Shown here: positions 23,468 to 34,047 of the stretch, one piece after another
Layout of the letters: every line of letters begins with the position of its first letter
Numbering within the stretch: the stretch's first letter is position 1
Assembly (NCBI GenBank): GCA_017411835.1
Contig: JAFQPG010000011.1
Coordinates: 1 to 51,321, forward strand
Reading direction: 5' to 3'
DNA from: Ruminococcus sp.
Lineage (GTDB): Bacteria; Bacillota; Clostridia; Oscillospirales; Acutalibacteraceae
DNA: 51,321 nt
The notes under the pieces: generated by a model
Seen by the model: only the letters and a program-made list of their open reading frames with translations
Database searches by the model: none
What the model was told of the DNA's origin: nothing
Translations under genes and position numbers: made by a program

Positions 23468-26293
23468 TTACTTATCTAAAAGCGGTTTTAAATACTGGCC
23501 TGTGTAGGACTTGCTCACCGTAGAAACTTTTTCAGGAGTGCCGCTTGCTACGACCAAACCGCCCTCGTCACCGCCCTCAGGACCTAAGTCGATAATATGG
23601 TCGGCAGTTTTGATTAAGTCGAGGTTGTGCTCGATAACAATAACGGTGTTGCCTGTATCAACAAGCTTTTGCAAAACCTCGGTTAATTTGTGCACGTCGG
23701 CGATATGCAAGCCTGTGGTCGGCTCGTCAAGGATATAGACCGTTTTGCCTGTTGCACGCTTTGAAAGCTCGGTAGAAAGCTTAACGCGCTGTGCTTCACC
23801 GCCGGAAAGCGTAGTCGCAGGCTGGCCGATTTTGATATAGCCTAAGCCCACATCGTAGAGCGTCTGAAGCTTTCTGGCGATTTTCGGCATATTTTTGAAA
23901 AACTCCAGGCCCTCTTCAACCGTCATTTCAAGCACGTCGTAAATGGTTTTGCCCTTGTATTTTACCTCTAAGGTTTCGCGGTTGTATCGCTTGCCCTTAC
24001 ACACCTCGCAAGGCACATAAATATCAGGCAGAAAATGCATCTCGATTTTCAAGATGCCGTCGCCTTGACAAGCTTCGCATCGTCCGCCCTTTACGTTAAA
24101 GGAGAAACGACCTGCGTTATAGCCACGCATTTTCGAGTCTGCAGTAGACGCAAAAAGCTCGCGAATATCAGTGAACACGCCCGTATAGGTCGCAGGGTTT
24201 GAACGCGGTGTACGACCAATCGGGCTTTGGTCAATCGCAATAACTTTGTCTAAATGCTCAAGACCCAAGATTTCTTTAAAATCTCCCGGAGTAGTTTTCG
24301 CTCTGTTTAAATTTGCCGCCAAGTATTTGTATAAAATCTCGTTTATTAAAGACGATTTACCCGAGCCCGAAACACCGGTTATGCATACAAACTTTGAAAG
24401 CGGAATTTTTACATTAATATTTTTCAGATTGTTCTGGGTAGCACCCTTAATCTCGATAAACTTGCCGTTGCCCTTTCGCCTTTTTGAAGGTACAGGGATA
24501 GAGCGCTCACCGCTTAGGTACTGACCTGTGATAGACTTTTTGCATTTGATGATTTCCTCTGCACAGCCTGTTGCGACAATCTCACCGCCATGCACACCGG
24601 CGCCCGGACCGATGTCGATAATGTAGTCTGCATTGCGCATCGTGTCCTCGTCGTGCTCAACAACGATAACGGTGTTGCCGATGTCCCTGAGCTTTTTCAA
24701 GGTTTCAAGCAGTTTCGAATTGTCACGCTGATGCAAGCCGATGCTCGGCTCATCAAGGATATACAAAACGCCCATCAAGGACGAACCAATCTGGGTTGCA
24801 AGTCTGATACGCTGACTTTCACCACCCGATAAAGTGCCCGCACTTCTAGAAAGCGTAAGGTAGCCTAAACCGACGCTGTTTAAAAAGCTGAGTCGTGATT
24901 TTATCTCGGTTAAAATCGGCTGAGCAATCATCATATCACGCTCAGACAGCCTTAAATTTTCAACAAACTTTATGATATTTACAACCGACATTTCGCATAA
25001 ATCGGAAATGTTTATATCGCCTACCGTAACAGACAGGCTGATTTTAGAAAGCCTTTTGCCCGAGCACGCATCACAAGGAATTTCGGTCATATAGCTTTGA
25101 ATTTCCTCTTTTATCCACGCGCTTGAGGTTTCTTTAAATCGGCGCTCGAGGTTTGGGATAATGCCCTCAAAGTCTTTGTAAAACTCTCCCGCTTTCCACA
25201 TACCTTTTCGAACAAGTTTAAGCTGTTCGCCGTTTGTGCCGTAGAGCAGTTTGTCTAAGACATCTTTTGACAAATCTTTAATCGGGGTATCAAGCGAGAA
25301 GTTGTATTTTTCCGCCATACCTTCAAGGTACATCAGAGCAATCGAGTTGCCCTCTAATGCCCAGCCCGAGCCTTTTAAACCGCCTTCGGCGATGCTTTTA
25401 TTCTTATCAGGAATTATACGCTTAGGGTCAACACGTAAAAATACGCCCAGACCCGTACATTTTTCGCACGCACCAAACGGATTGTTAAAAGAAAACATAC
25501 GAGGCGAAAGCTCTTCGATGCTGATGCCGTGCTCATCACACGCATAGTTTTGCGAAAAGGTGAGGTCTTCTTTATCGAGCACATTGACGACAACAATGCC
25601 GTTTGCAAGCTTGGAGGCAACCTCGATGCTGTCGGTAAGACGCGAAACGATGCTCTCGTTTACAACAAGGCGGTCAACGATAATCTCGATAGTATGTTTT
25701 TTATTCTTTTCGAGAATTATATCCTCAAATAAATCGTAGATAATCCCGTCAACACGCACACGAGCGTAACCGCTTTTTCTCGCGTTTTCAAATTCTTTTT
25801 TATGCTCGCCTTTTTTGCCTCTTATAACAGGGGCTAAAATCTGAATTTTTGTACCCTGCTCCAACTCCATTATCTTGTCGGCAATCTGGTCTACCGTCTG
25901 CTGTTTAATCTCTTTACCGCAGACAGGACAATGAGGCACACCGACGCGTGCGTAAAGCAAACGCAGGTAGTCGTAAATTTCTGTTACCGTGCCGACGGTT
26001 GAACGAGGGTTTTTGGAGGTGGTTTTCTGGTCGATTGATATTGCAGGAGAAAGCCCGTCGATTGAATCAACAGACGGCTTTTCCATCTGACCTAAAAACA
26101 TACGCGCATACGACGAAAGGCTTTCGACATATCTTCGCTGACCTTCAGCGTAAATGGTATCGAAAGCGAGCGACGACTTGCCCGAACCCGACAGACCCGT
26201 CATAACAACAAGCTTGTCCCTAGGTATTTCAACGTCGATGTTTTTTAAATTGTGTTCGCGTGCACCCTTGACAACGATTTTGTCAGACGACAT
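23468..26293 (-). CDS. uvrA: Excinuclease ABC subunit A
   Basis: A full-length (941 aa) UvrA with two ATP-binding halves. Walker A motifs are GLSGSGKSS (near residue 34) and GVSGSGKSS in the second half. Signatures are LSGGESQR and LSGGEAQR, with Walker [14 protein letters not shown] and [13 protein letters not shown]. Zinc-binding cysteines occur in [18 protein letters not shown] and CEACQGDG. UvrA dimers find bulky DNA lesions and load UvrB for nucleotide excision repair. uvrB is not adjacent. It follows ftsH in the housekeeping run and probably has its own or read-through expression. Confidence 0.98.
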   Translation of the reverse strand: MSSDKIVVKGAREHNLKNIDVEIPRDKLVVMTGLSGSGKSSLAFDTIYAEGQRRYVESLSSYARMFLGQMEKPSVDSIDGLSPAISIDQKTTSKNPRSTVGTVTEIYDYLRLLYARVGVPHCPVCGKEIKQQTVDQIADKIMELEQGTKIQILAPVIRGKKGEHKKEFENARKSGYARVRVDGIIYDLFEDIILEKNKKHTIEIIVDRLVVNESIVSRLTDSIEVASKLANGIVVVNVLDKEDLTFSQNYACDEHGISIEELSPRMFSFNNPFGACEKCTGLGVFLRVDPKRIIPDKNKSIAEGGLKGSGWALEGNSIALMYLEGMAEKYNFSLDTPIKDLSKDVLDKLLYGTNGEQLKLVRKGMWKAGEFYKDFEGIIPNLERRFKETSSAWIKEEIQSYMTEIPCDACSGKRLSKISLSVTVGDINISDLCEMSVVNIIKFVENLRLSERDMMIAQPILTEIKSRLSFLNSVGLGYLTLSRSAGTLSGGESQRIRLATQIGSSLMGVLYILDEPSIGLHQRDNSKLLETLKKLRDIGNTVIVVEHDEDTMRNADYIIDIGPGAGVHGGEIVATGCAEEIIKCKKSITGQYLSGERSIPVPSKRRKGNGKFIEIKGATQNNLKNINVKIPLSKFVCITGVSGSGKSSLINEILYKYLAANLNRAKTTPGDFKEILGLEHLDKVIAIDQSPIGRTPRSNPATYTGVFTDIRELFASTADSKMRGYNAGRFSFNVKGGRCEACQGDGILKIEMHFLPDIYVPCEVCKGKRYNRETLEVKYKGKTIYDVLEMTVEEGLEFFKNMPKIARKLQTLYDVGLGYIKIGQPATTLSGGEAQRVKLSTELSKRATGKTVYILDEPTTGLHIADVHKLTEVLQKLVDTGNTVIVIEHNLDLIKTADHIIDLGPEGGDEGGLVVASGTPEKVSTVSKSYTGQYLKPLLDK

Positions 26294-26364
26294 AGCGCAC
26301 CTCCCGTAAGTTAAAATTAGTCCAAAACGGAGCGAACCTCAGTCCGCCCCGATTTGTGTAGTTA

Positions 26365-28287
26365 TTATTCTTCTGTAGAATTATCTTGTGTTAAAATCTC
26401 TTTAGCTTCAGCGTTTTCTTCAACAGCTTCTTCTAAAACTTCCTCAACATAAGTGCCCTGCATAACCTGCTCGAACACCTCGCCACTCATCTTCTCGTGC
26501 TTCATAAGGAAGCCTGCTACCTCGTGGAGCTTGTCCATATGAGCATTTAGGATGCTTTCAGCTTTTTTGTAAGCGGTTGTGATTATATCGTGAACTTCCT
26601 GATCAATCTTGTTAGCAGTTTCGTTTGAATAGTCCTTTACCTGTCCCATATCGCGACCGATAAATACTTCGGTAGAGCCTGAGCCGAAATTAATCGGGCC
26701 TAATTTTTCGCTCATACCGTACTTGATTACCATACTGCGTGCAGTTTTAGTAAGCTTTTCGATATCGTTTGATGCACCCGTAGAGATATCGTTTAAGATG
26801 AGCGCCTCTGCAACACGTCCGCCAAGACAAACGACGATGTCCTCTTCCATCTCTTTTTTGGACATATATGACCTGTCCTCGGTTGGAAGATACATTGTGT
26901 AACCGCCTGCCATACCGCGCGGGATAATAGAAATCTGATGCACAGGGTCTTGTGTTTCACAATCATAAGCAGTGATGGCGTGGCCTGCCTCGTGGTAAGC
27001 GGTAAGCTTTTTCTCGTGGTCAGACATAACTCTGCTCTTCTTTTCTGTGCCGACTACAACCTTGATGGTTGCTTCTTCAATTTCAGCCATAGTGATGGCT
27101 TTTTTGTCTTTTCTTGCAGAAAGCAACGCCGCTTCGTTTAAGAGGTTTGCCAAATCTGCGCCCGTAAAGCCTGCTGTTGATTTCGCAATAGTCTTTAAAT
27201 CTACATCAGGTGAGAGCGGTTTTGTGCGAGCATGCACTTTCAAAATCGCTTCTCGACCGTTTATATCAGGATAGCCGACCATAACCTGTCTGTCAAAACG
27301 ACCCGGACGTAAAAGCGCAGGGTCTAAGATGTCAGGGCGGTTGGTAGCCGCAATCATAATAACGCCTTCATTTGCACCAAAGCCGTCCATCTCAACAAGC
27401 AACTGGTTTAAGGTCTGCTCACGCTCGTCGTGGCCACCGCCTAAACCGGTACCACGCTGACGACCAACAGCGTCAATTTCGTCGATAAATACAATACAAG
27501 GTGAATTTTTCTTTGCGGTTTCGAAAAGGTCACGAACACGCGACGCACCGACACCGACAAACATCTCAACAAAGTCAGAACCTGAAATCGAGAAGAACGG
27601 AACGCCTGCTTCACCGGCAACCGCCTTTGCAAGCAGGGTTTTACCTGTACCCGGAGGGCCTACGAGCAGTACGCCCTTTGGAATACGCGCGCCGAGTGCG
27701 TCGTACTTTTTAGGTCCTTTTAAGAACTCAACAATTTCTTCAAGCTCTTCTTTTTCTTCGTCAGCACCAGCGACATCGTCAAAGGTGGTTTTCTTCTTTT
27801 CGTCAGCGCTGTTTTTAAACTTAGCTTTGCCGAAATTCATTTCCTTGGAGCCCATTCCTCCACCGCCCATACGGCGCATAAGGAATATCCAGAAGAAAAT
27901 AAACGCGCCGACAAGCAGAACTGTCGGGATAAGCTCAACCCACATTGAGCTGTTTGCAGGGATGAGGTCAACCTTCATCGGTGCCTTTGGATGAGCCTTG
28001 TCGTACTCGTCGATATCATCCCACACATCTTCTTTAAATGTTTCGTAATCCATCAGCTTGTGTTCAAGCTTGGTACCGTCTTCTAAAGTAAGTGTCAAAA
28101 GCGCTGAATTGCCGTTGACTGTAAATTCTGTTACCTGCTGGTTTTCAAAGTAGGCGACAATTTCAGAGTAGGTTGGCTTTTCGACACCGTTTGTCGAGAA
28201 AAACCAGCCTGCAAGCAAGATAACCAAAATCGGAATACCTAAGTAAACAAGCAGATTTCTAAATTTATTTGGACTTTTATTTTCCAA
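26365..28287 (-). CDS. ftsH: ATP-dependent zinc metalloprotease FtsH
   Basis: Two membrane helices (about 11-30 and 117-137) frame a small extracytoplasmic domain. The AAA+ module has Walker A GPPGTGKT (210-217), Walker B VFIDEIDA (266-273), the SRH around [17 protein letters not shown], and the pore motif FVGVGA. The protease zinc site is HEAGH (432-436). FtsH degrades membrane and regulatory proteins. Length is 640, typical. Its place after tilS and hpt matches the order conserved across Firmicutes. The C-terminus is unusually acidic. Confidence 0.98.
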   Translation of the reverse strand: MENKSPNKFRNLLVYLGIPILVILLAGWFFSTNGVEKPTYSEIVAYFENQQVTEFTVNGNSALLTLTLEDGTKLEHKLMDYETFKEDVWDDIDEYDKAHPKAPMKVDLIPANSSMWVELIPTVLLVGAFIFFWIFLMRRMGGGGMGSKEMNFGKAKFKNSADEKKKTTFDDVAGADEEKEELEEIVEFLKGPKKYDALGARIPKGVLLVGPPGTGKTLLAKAVAGEAGVPFFSISGSDFVEMFVGVGASRVRDLFETAKKNSPCIVFIDEIDAVGRQRGTGLGGGHDEREQTLNQLLVEMDGFGANEGVIMIAATNRPDILDPALLRPGRFDRQVMVGYPDINGREAILKVHARTKPLSPDVDLKTIAKSTAGFTGADLANLLNEAALLSARKDKKAITMAEIEEATIKVVVGTEKKSRVMSDHEKKLTAYHEAGHAITAYDCETQDPVHQISIIPRGMAGGYTMYLPTEDRSYMSKKEMEEDIVVCLGGRVAEALILNDISTGASNDIEKLTKTARSMVIKYGMSEKLGPINFGSGSTEVFIGRDMGQVKDYSNETANKIDQEVHDIITTAYKKAESILNAHMDKLHEVAGFLMKHEKMSGEVFEQVMQGTYVEEVLEEAVEENAEAKEILTQDNSTEE

Positions 28288-28330
28288 TACTATTCCACTC
28301 CTTATATTAGTATTGATAATTTATCAAAAA

Positions 28331-28867
28331 TTATGAATAAACGCTACGGTCTAAAACGCCTACGTATGGCAGGTTTCTGTAGTGCTCATTATAGTCAAGG
28401 CCGTATCCGATAACGAACTCGTCAGGGATATCAAAGCCTATGTATTCAACATCTATATCAACGACTCTGCGTGATGGTTTATTAAGCAGAGTGCAGATTC
28501 TAACCGAGTTTGCATTTTTAGCGGCAAAGTAAGCCTTGATGAAAGACAGGGTGTTTCCCGAGTCGATAATGTCTTCAACAATAACAATATCCTTGCCGTC
28601 AATCGGAACAGACAGGTCTTTTACGATATTTACTCTGCCTGAACTTTGTGTACCCGAGCCGTAGCTTGATACAGCCATAAAGTCGATAGTGCAGGTTTTT
28701 GAGTACTCTTTTATAAGGTCAGCCATAAACGCAATACTGCCCTTTAACAATCCGACAAACATAATTTCTCTGCCTTCGTAGTCTTTTTCGAGCTCTCTTG
28801 CAATACGCTGCACAGCTTCTTTAATTTCTTCTTCTGATACGAGTACTCTTTCTACGTCCTTAATCAT
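28331..28867 (-). CDS. hpt: Hypoxanthine phosphoribosyltransferase
   Basis: A 178-residue purine salvage enzyme. The PRPP-binding loop is VIVEDIIDSGNTL (95-107), the early flexible-loop region includes AVSSYGSGTQSSG, and the purine-contacting C-terminal part has FDIPDEFVIGYGLDYNEHYR. It joins hypoxanthine or guanine to PRPP. It overlaps tilS by 8 nt; the tilS-hpt-ftsH order is widely conserved in Firmicutes. Confidence 0.97.
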   Translation of the reverse strand: MIKDVERVLVSEEEIKEAVQRIARELEKDYEGREIMFVGLLKGSIAFMADLIKEYSKTCTIDFMAVSSYGSGTQSSGRVNIVKDLSVPIDGKDIVIVEDIIDSGNTLSFIKAYFAAKNANSVRICTLLNKPSRRVVDIDVEYIGFDIPDEFVIGYGLDYNEHYRNLPYVGVLDRSVYS

Positions 28868-30182
28868 AGTTTACCCCCATAATTTTATACGCACCGCTAT
28901 GGTCATTTTTTACCATACCGTGCTTCGACACCCCAACGCCTTGTAGCCACAAAACGGTGCTACCGTTTGCAACAAGCAAAACAGACGAACGTTTTTCAGC
29001 AGGAATTTTCAGCTCATTAAAAAGCTTTTTCAGCGATTTTGTAACCGCCCTGTCAGAAAACGTGAAGGTGTCGCCCGCTTTTTTTGTTCGAACCACCGTA
29101 TCGTCTGTGATTATATCACAGTCAATACAGTTAATTAATAATTTTTTGTTAATATTTTTTAATTCTTCTTTGGAAATATATTCAGCCTTATCCCAATTTT
29201 TAAAAGGGATTTGCTCAAAAATATCGGTCTTTGATTTTTCGGCGCAATCGGTAATTCGCAACACGCCTTGCTTACACACCGCGCGCTTGCCGTTTTTTAA
29301 ATCGACGCACCCGCCCGATTTCAACGCATCGCGCACAAGCTCAATGTGACAGTTTGTAACATCTTCGCAGTGCTCTGAAAGCAGGATATACAGCGCATTA
29401 TTCAAAACTGCGCTACTAAGTTTTAAAAGCTTTTCACACGAGTATCCGTGCTCGACTTGAGCTTCTTTTAATGCTTTTAAGGAATAATTATCAACAAACT
29501 CCTTAACTTCATACACACCCTTGCACATACGCGAAAGAGCATCACACAAATCAGGATTTATCCCCTTTAAAACAGGTACTGCATTGTGGCGAATGTTGTT
29601 TCGAGTGTAGTCGTCAGTTAGGTTTGTGCTGTCTGTAACAAAGTCTAAAGCGTTATCAAGGCAGTATTTTTCGACGTCCTCGCGACTTGAATAAATCAGC
29701 GGACGGATAATATAATCACGCACAGGCTTAATACCGCACAAGCCGTTTAGCGATGTACCGCGAGCGATATTATACAGCACAGTTTCGACGTTATCCGACG
29801 CGGTATGAGCGGTCGCAATTTTAGCATTATGCTCTTTATTAAGCTCTCTAAAAAACTCGTAGCGCGCGCGTCTTCCGCAAAGCTCAAGACTTTCCTTTTG
29901 CTCTTTTGCCATTTTTACAACATCAACGCGTTTTAAAAACAGCTCAACGTTCAATTTTTTGCACAAGTCTTTTACAAACTGCTCGTCAAAGTCCGCCTCT
30001 TCTCCCCTAATCTGGTGATTAAGGTGGCAAGCTTTTACGGTCAGGTTGTATTCTTCTTTTAAAGAAATAAGAGCATGGAGCAAAGCAACCGAATCAGCCC
30101 CGCCCGACAAAGCGACAACGACGGTATCGCCCGTAAACAGCATCGAAAAATCGTTTAATGCTTTGAGCATTTTATGGTTCAC
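28860..30182 (-). CDS. tilS: tRNA(Ile)-lysidine synthase
   Basis: The PP-loop ATP pyrophosphatase motif is SGGADS (26-31), followed by CHLNHQIRGEEADFD, GRRARYEFF and TAHTASDNVETVLYN, all family hallmarks. The C-terminal third (substrate-recognition domains) ends in TKSLKKLFNELKIPAEKRS. TilS converts cytidine-34 of tRNA-Ile(CAU) to lysidine, so AUA codons are read. A GTG start at 30182 is chosen because GGAGG lies 6 nt upstream. The start overlaps the end of dnaB by 11 nt. Confidence 0.96.
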   Translation of the reverse strand: MNHKMLKALNDFSMLFTGDTVVVALSGGADSVALLHALISLKEEYNLTVKACHLNHQIRGEEADFDEQFVKDLCKKLNVELFLKRVDVVKMAKEQKESLELCGRRARYEFFRELNKEHNAKIATAHTASDNVETVLYNIARGTSLNGLCGIKPVRDYIIRPLIYSSREDVEKYCLDNALDFVTDSTNLTDDYTRNNIRHNAVPVLKGINPDLCDALSRMCKGVYEVKEFVDNYSLKALKEAQVEHGYSCEKLLKLSSAVLNNALYILLSEHCEDVTNCHIELVRDALKSGGCVDLKNGKRAVCKQGVLRITDCAEKSKTDIFEQIPFKNWDKAEYISKEELKNINKKLLINCIDCDIITDDTVVRTKKAGDTFTFSDRAVTKSLKKLFNELKIPAEKRSSVLLVANGSTVLWLQGVGVSKHGMVKNDHSGAYKIMGVNYD

Positions 30183-31545
30183 GACGAGCCTCCAAAGATG
30201 TAAATCGCATAAACTCGCCTTGCCAATGCAGTTTTACAGACGAGGTTTCGCCATGACGGTTTTTAGCAACAAGACATTCACCGCTATTCTGGTCAACAGC
30301 AGAAACCGCGTTTTCGCCCTTGTCCTTGTCGTAGTAGCCCTCGCGGTAAAGGAAAAGCACGATATCGGCATCCTGCTCGATAGAACCCGAATCTCTAAGG
30401 TCGCTTAGCTGTGGTCTGTGGTCAGGACGCTGCTCGCTTGCACGAGAAAGCTGAGAAAGACAAAGCACAGGAATGTTAAGCTCTTTAGCGAGAATTTTCA
30501 GATTACGGGTGATTTCGGAAATTTCCTGCACACGGTTATCTGTGCGTCTGCCACCCGACGACATAAGCTGTAAGTAGTCGATAACGACTAAATCGATATT
30601 TCTAAGTCGTCTAAGCTTTGCTTTCATTTCAGGTACGGTGATACCCGGTGTGCCGTCAAGGTAAAGATCTGCTTTATTAAGCACGTCCCCCGCCGCAATA
30701 AGTCGTTGCCATTCTTCTTCAGAAAGCTTGCCTGTTCTAAGCTTTGTACCGCCAACTAAGGCTTCAGACGAAAGCAAACGGGAAGCAAGCTGTTCTTTAC
30801 TCATTTCAAGCGAGAAAAACGCTACCGTCTTTTTAGAAACGCAGGCAACGTGCTTTGCAATATTAAGCGCAAAGCTTGTCTTTCCCATACCAGGACGAGC
30901 CGCAAGCAAAATAAGGTCGGAGCGGTTAAGACCGGTGATAACGCGGTCGAGGTCGCCGATACCGGTAGAAACAGGCTTTACGGAGTCGTCGTTGCGGTTT
31001 AACAAATCGAGTCGGTCAAAGGTCTCGACCAGCACCTCGTCAACACGCTGAAGTCCCTGCACGTCTTTTCCTCTGCGGATGTCAAAAATTCTTTGCTCTG
31101 CAGAATCTAAAAGCATAGTCGGGTCGATTTCGCCGTCGCTTGCTTCTTCGATGATGTCGCGTGAGGTAGAAATCAGCATACGCATATCGTACTTGTCGCG
31201 GATGTACTGAGCGTAAACCTCGATATTTGAAATCGACGGACAGCTTTGAGCAAGCTGCATCAAATACTGCTTGCCTGTAGCGTCGTCAAAGGCTTTTTCT
31301 GCTTTTAAGGTTTCAAGCACCGTGACAAAGTCCACCGTCTTGCCCATAGTAAACATCGTAAGCATTGCAGAGTAAATCACCTTGTGGTTTGTCACGTAGA
31401 AATACTCAGAGCTGTTGAGAATTTCAGCAACTCGTGCGATACATTCAGGCTCCATCAAAATAGCGCCGAGCACCGCCTGCTCTGCTTCAGGGCTGTACGG
31501 AAGCTTTAAGCCATCGTAGCCGGAAGTGATTTTTTTATCAGCCAA
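30172..31545 (-). CDS. dnaB: Replicative DNA helicase DnaB
   Basis: 457 residues with the N-terminal helical domain (PYSPEAEQAVLGAILMEPEC) and a RecA-type motor domain: Walker A ARPGMGKTS (216-224), Walker B LVVIDYLQLM, and LSQLSRASEQRPDHRPQLSD. It unwinds DNA ahead of the replication fork. It sits directly downstream of rplI, the order usual in Firmicutes. A second, phage-type replication initiation-like protein is encoded at 38440-39015. Confidence 0.98.
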   Translation of the reverse strand: MADKKITSGYDGLKLPYSPEAEQAVLGAILMEPECIARVAEILNSSEYFYVTNHKVIYSAMLTMFTMGKTVDFVTVLETLKAEKAFDDATGKQYLMQLAQSCPSISNIEVYAQYIRDKYDMRMLISTSRDIIEEASDGEIDPTMLLDSAEQRIFDIRRGKDVQGLQRVDEVLVETFDRLDLLNRNDDSVKPVSTGIGDLDRVITGLNRSDLILLAARPGMGKTSFALNIAKHVACVSKKTVAFFSLEMSKEQLASRLLSSEALVGGTKLRTGKLSEEEWQRLIAAGDVLNKADLYLDGTPGITVPEMKAKLRRLRNIDLVVIDYLQLMSSGGRRTDNRVQEISEITRNLKILAKELNIPVLCLSQLSRASEQRPDHRPQLSDLRDSGSIEQDADIVLFLYREGYYDKDKGENAVSAVDQNSGECLVAKNRHGETSSVKLHWQGEFMRFTSLEARREP

Positions 31546-31601
31546 AATTTACACCTTCTTACTTTAGTGTGAGTCAAGTATAGTGTCAGTAGTTTTTACG
31601 C

Positions 31602-32051
31602 TTAACCGATTGGTTTTACCTCTACCTGCACCTTTGCAATGATAGAAGTGTAAAGCTTGATTTCAACATCGTAAACACCGCAGGTTTTGATGTCAGATTT
31701 AAGAGTAATCTTTCTTTTATCAACCTCGATGCCCTTTTGCTTTTTGATTTCAGCGCTGATTTCCTTTGCGGTGATGCTACCAAAAAGCTTGCCGTTTGCG
31801 CCTGCTTTTGCGCTCATAACAAATGTAGAGCCCTCAAGCTTTGCTTTAGCGTCGTTAGCGTTTGCAATCTGAGTATCAGTCTTGAATTTCTTAGACTGCT
31901 CAGCGTTTTTAAGTTCGTTCATCGCCTGAGCGTTTGCTTCCTTAGCGATGTTTTTTGGAAAAAGGAAGTTGCGAGCATAGCCGTCAGAAACGGTAACTAA
32001 TTCGCCCTTTTTTCCAAGTGACTTTACATCCTGTAAAAGTACAACCTTCAT
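31602..32051 (-). CDS. rplI: Large ribosomal subunit protein bL9
   Basis: A 149-residue L9: the N-terminal RNA-binding domain starts [19 protein letters not shown] and contains [11 protein letters not shown] long connecting helix follows, then the C-terminal domain with [12 protein letters not shown]. It binds 23S rRNA near the L1 stalk. Located between gdpP and dnaB, as in many Firmicutes. Confidence 0.98.
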   Translation of the reverse strand: MKVVLLQDVKSLGKKGELVTVSDGYARNFLFPKNIAKEANAQAMNELKNAEQSKKFKTDTQIANANDAKAKLEGSTFVMSAKAGANGKLFGSITAKEISAEIKKQKGIEVDKRKITLKSDIKTCGVYDVEIKLYTSIIAKVQVEVKPIG

Positions 32052-32078
32052 AATGATACCTCCGAATTTATTTAAAAG

Positions 32079-34013
32079 TTATGATAGTCTGATTATAGAA
32101 ACAAGCTTTTCTCTAGCTTGCTCAACGCTTATATCGGTAAGCTGAACCGCCGCCATATTCTGATGACCGCCGCCGCCGAGCTTTTCCATAAGCAGTTGCA
32201 CGTTTATTTTTCCGTATGAGCGTGCAGAGATATTGACAGTTTTTTGGTCAAGCTGTGAAATAACAAAGGAAGCGTAAACATCCTTTATTGTCAGCAGCTC
32301 GTCTGCTGTCTGCGCCGATAAAAGACGGGAGTTTTTAACAACCGAGTCGATAACGCATATAGCGCAGTTGTTAATAATCTGAGCTTGGGATACAAGCTTG
32401 TATCGGTCTTTGTAGGTGTCGATTGAGCTTGAGAACATATTGCGGACCAAAACGGTATCCGCGCCCTTTTTTCTAAGACGAGCCGCAGCCTCAAACGTAC
32501 GCACACCCGTATTGATAACAAAGTTTTTGGTGTCGAGCATAATACCCGAGAGCAATGCTTCTGCTTCGATTTTTGACAGCCCGTCGTCGCCCAAATAGCT
32601 GATAAGCTCGGTTACCATTTCCGAGGTTGACGACGCAGAAGGCTCGTGGAAGAACACGTCGGTGTTGCTGATAAAATTAACCATCTTTCTGTGGTGGTCA
32701 ACAACAATCACCTTAGGGCACATCGAGTAGACCTTAGGGCTTTCGATAAAGTCAGGCGAATGTGTATCAACGATAATAAGCAAGGTTTTATCGCTTACAA
32801 TCGACTGTGCTCTGTCAACATTAATGAACATATCTTTGTTCTGCTTTTGGAGCTGTTCAATCAAAGTTTTAGCCATCGACTTTTCCACATCGCACACAAC
32901 ATACGCGCGCTTAGAAAAAGTCTTTGTGACAGTAGAATATATACCTGAGGCAGAGCCGATGCAATCAAGGTCAGAGAACTTATGTCCCATAATCAGCACC
33001 TTGTCGCATTGCTCAATAGCGTTTCTTATAGCCTGTGAGATAACACGCACACGCACCTTGCTGGTTTTTTCAACGCCCTTTGACACACCGCCGAAAAACT
33101 CGTACTCGCCTAAATTAAGCAGAGCCACCTGATCACCACCGCGACCAAGCGCCATATCAAGCGCCTTTTTAGCGTTAGCGTGGCTTTCCTTCAGGGTTTT
33201 GCAGTTTCTGCCGATACCGATAGAAACTGTTGCAAAACGCTCACCGACTTTAATCTGTCTGATTTTATCCAAGATGCGGAACTTTTTGTCAATCTGGGTG
33301 GTGAGCACCTTTTCATCAAAGATGATAAGATACTTGCCGTCGCTTAATTTGCGGTACAGGCAGTCGTGCTTATTTGACCAACGTGAAAGAAGATTTTCAA
33401 GCGTAATCATCGCTTGTGTGCCCTCTTCCTCTGAATCGGACATAAAGTCGTCGATGTTGTCAAAAACCGCAAGTGCTACCGATTTCTGCGTATTGTAAAA
33501 CTCTTTTTCGATGTTCTTGTAGTATGTATTGTCGACAACGATAAGCATATAGCCGTTATCGACCTTTCTTGCAAAAACGGTCAACTTTTTGTCAGCAAAG
33601 CTGCATTCGACGCCCGTTTCGCTTATGCACATTGACTCGATGCTTTCGTCCTTTATATACGAGCTTATATTCTCGTTTACTGCATCAGCGTGCTTGAAGA
33701 AAAGCTCTTTAAACAAAGCGTTGTATAAAAGGATTTCGCCGTACTCGCCAAGCAAAGCACAAGGCATCTTAATAGACTCTAAATACTGCTGCGATACATT
33801 CTCGACGCTAGTAATCGCATCGGTGACAACATTTTTCACATAATGACGAAATTTAAGCGTCAAAAGCAAAACCACAGCGAGCGCAATCATAGTCAACGCG
33901 ATTTCGACAAAAAATAATATTAAATTATGCTCGAGTGATGCAAACGCCATTATAAGCATCACCAAGACAAAAATCAGGTAAACGGGCATTACTGTCCAGA
34001 CGCGTTTTTTCAA
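32079..34013 (-). CDS. gdpP: Cyclic-di-AMP phosphodiesterase GdpP (GGDEF-DHH-DHHA1)
   Basis: Two N-terminal membrane helices (8-27, 31-53) are followed by a PAS-like domain (about 75-165), a degenerate GGDEF domain (about 175-300) and a DHH-DHHA1 module. Metal ligands are visible as H344 and D348/D350 in GHKFSDLD, D416 in VDTHSPDF and H440 in VVDHHRK. GGGGHQNMAA is the DHHA1 signature. It hydrolyses the second messenger c-di-AMP. The GGDEF motif itself is lost, as is usual for GdpP. It lies upstream of rplI and dnaB. Confidence 0.95.
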   Translation of the reverse strand: MKKRVWTVMPVYLIFVLVMLIMAFASLEHNLILFFVEIALTMIALAVVLLLTLKFRHYVKNVVTDAITSVENVSQQYLESIKMPCALLGEYGEILLYNALFKELFFKHADAVNENISSYIKDESIESMCISETGVECSFADKKLTVFARKVDNGYMLIVVDNTYYKNIEKEFYNTQKSVALAVFDNIDDFMSDSEEEGTQAMITLENLLSRWSNKHDCLYRKLSDGKYLIIFDEKVLTTQIDKKFRILDKIRQIKVGERFATVSIGIGRNCKTLKESHANAKKALDMALGRGGDQVALLNLGEYEFFGGVSKGVEKTSKVRVRVISQAIRNAIEQCDKVLIMGHKFSDLDCIGSASGIYSTVTKTFSKRAYVVCDVEKSMAKTLIEQLQKQNKDMFINVDRAQSIVSDKTLLIIVDTHSPDFIESPKVYSMCPKVIVVDHHRKMVNFISNTDVFFHEPSASSTSEMVTELISYLGDDGLSKIEAEALLSGIMLDTKNFVINTGVRTFEAAARLRKKGADTVLVRNMFSSSIDTYKDRYKLVSQAQIINNCAICVIDSVVKNSRLLSAQTADELLTIKDVYASFVISQLDQKTVNISARSYGKINVQLLMEKLGGGGHQNMAAVQLTDISVEQAREKLVSIIRLS

Positions 34014-34047
34014 TTTCTAAACCAACCTTAAATTTAATGCAAAAATT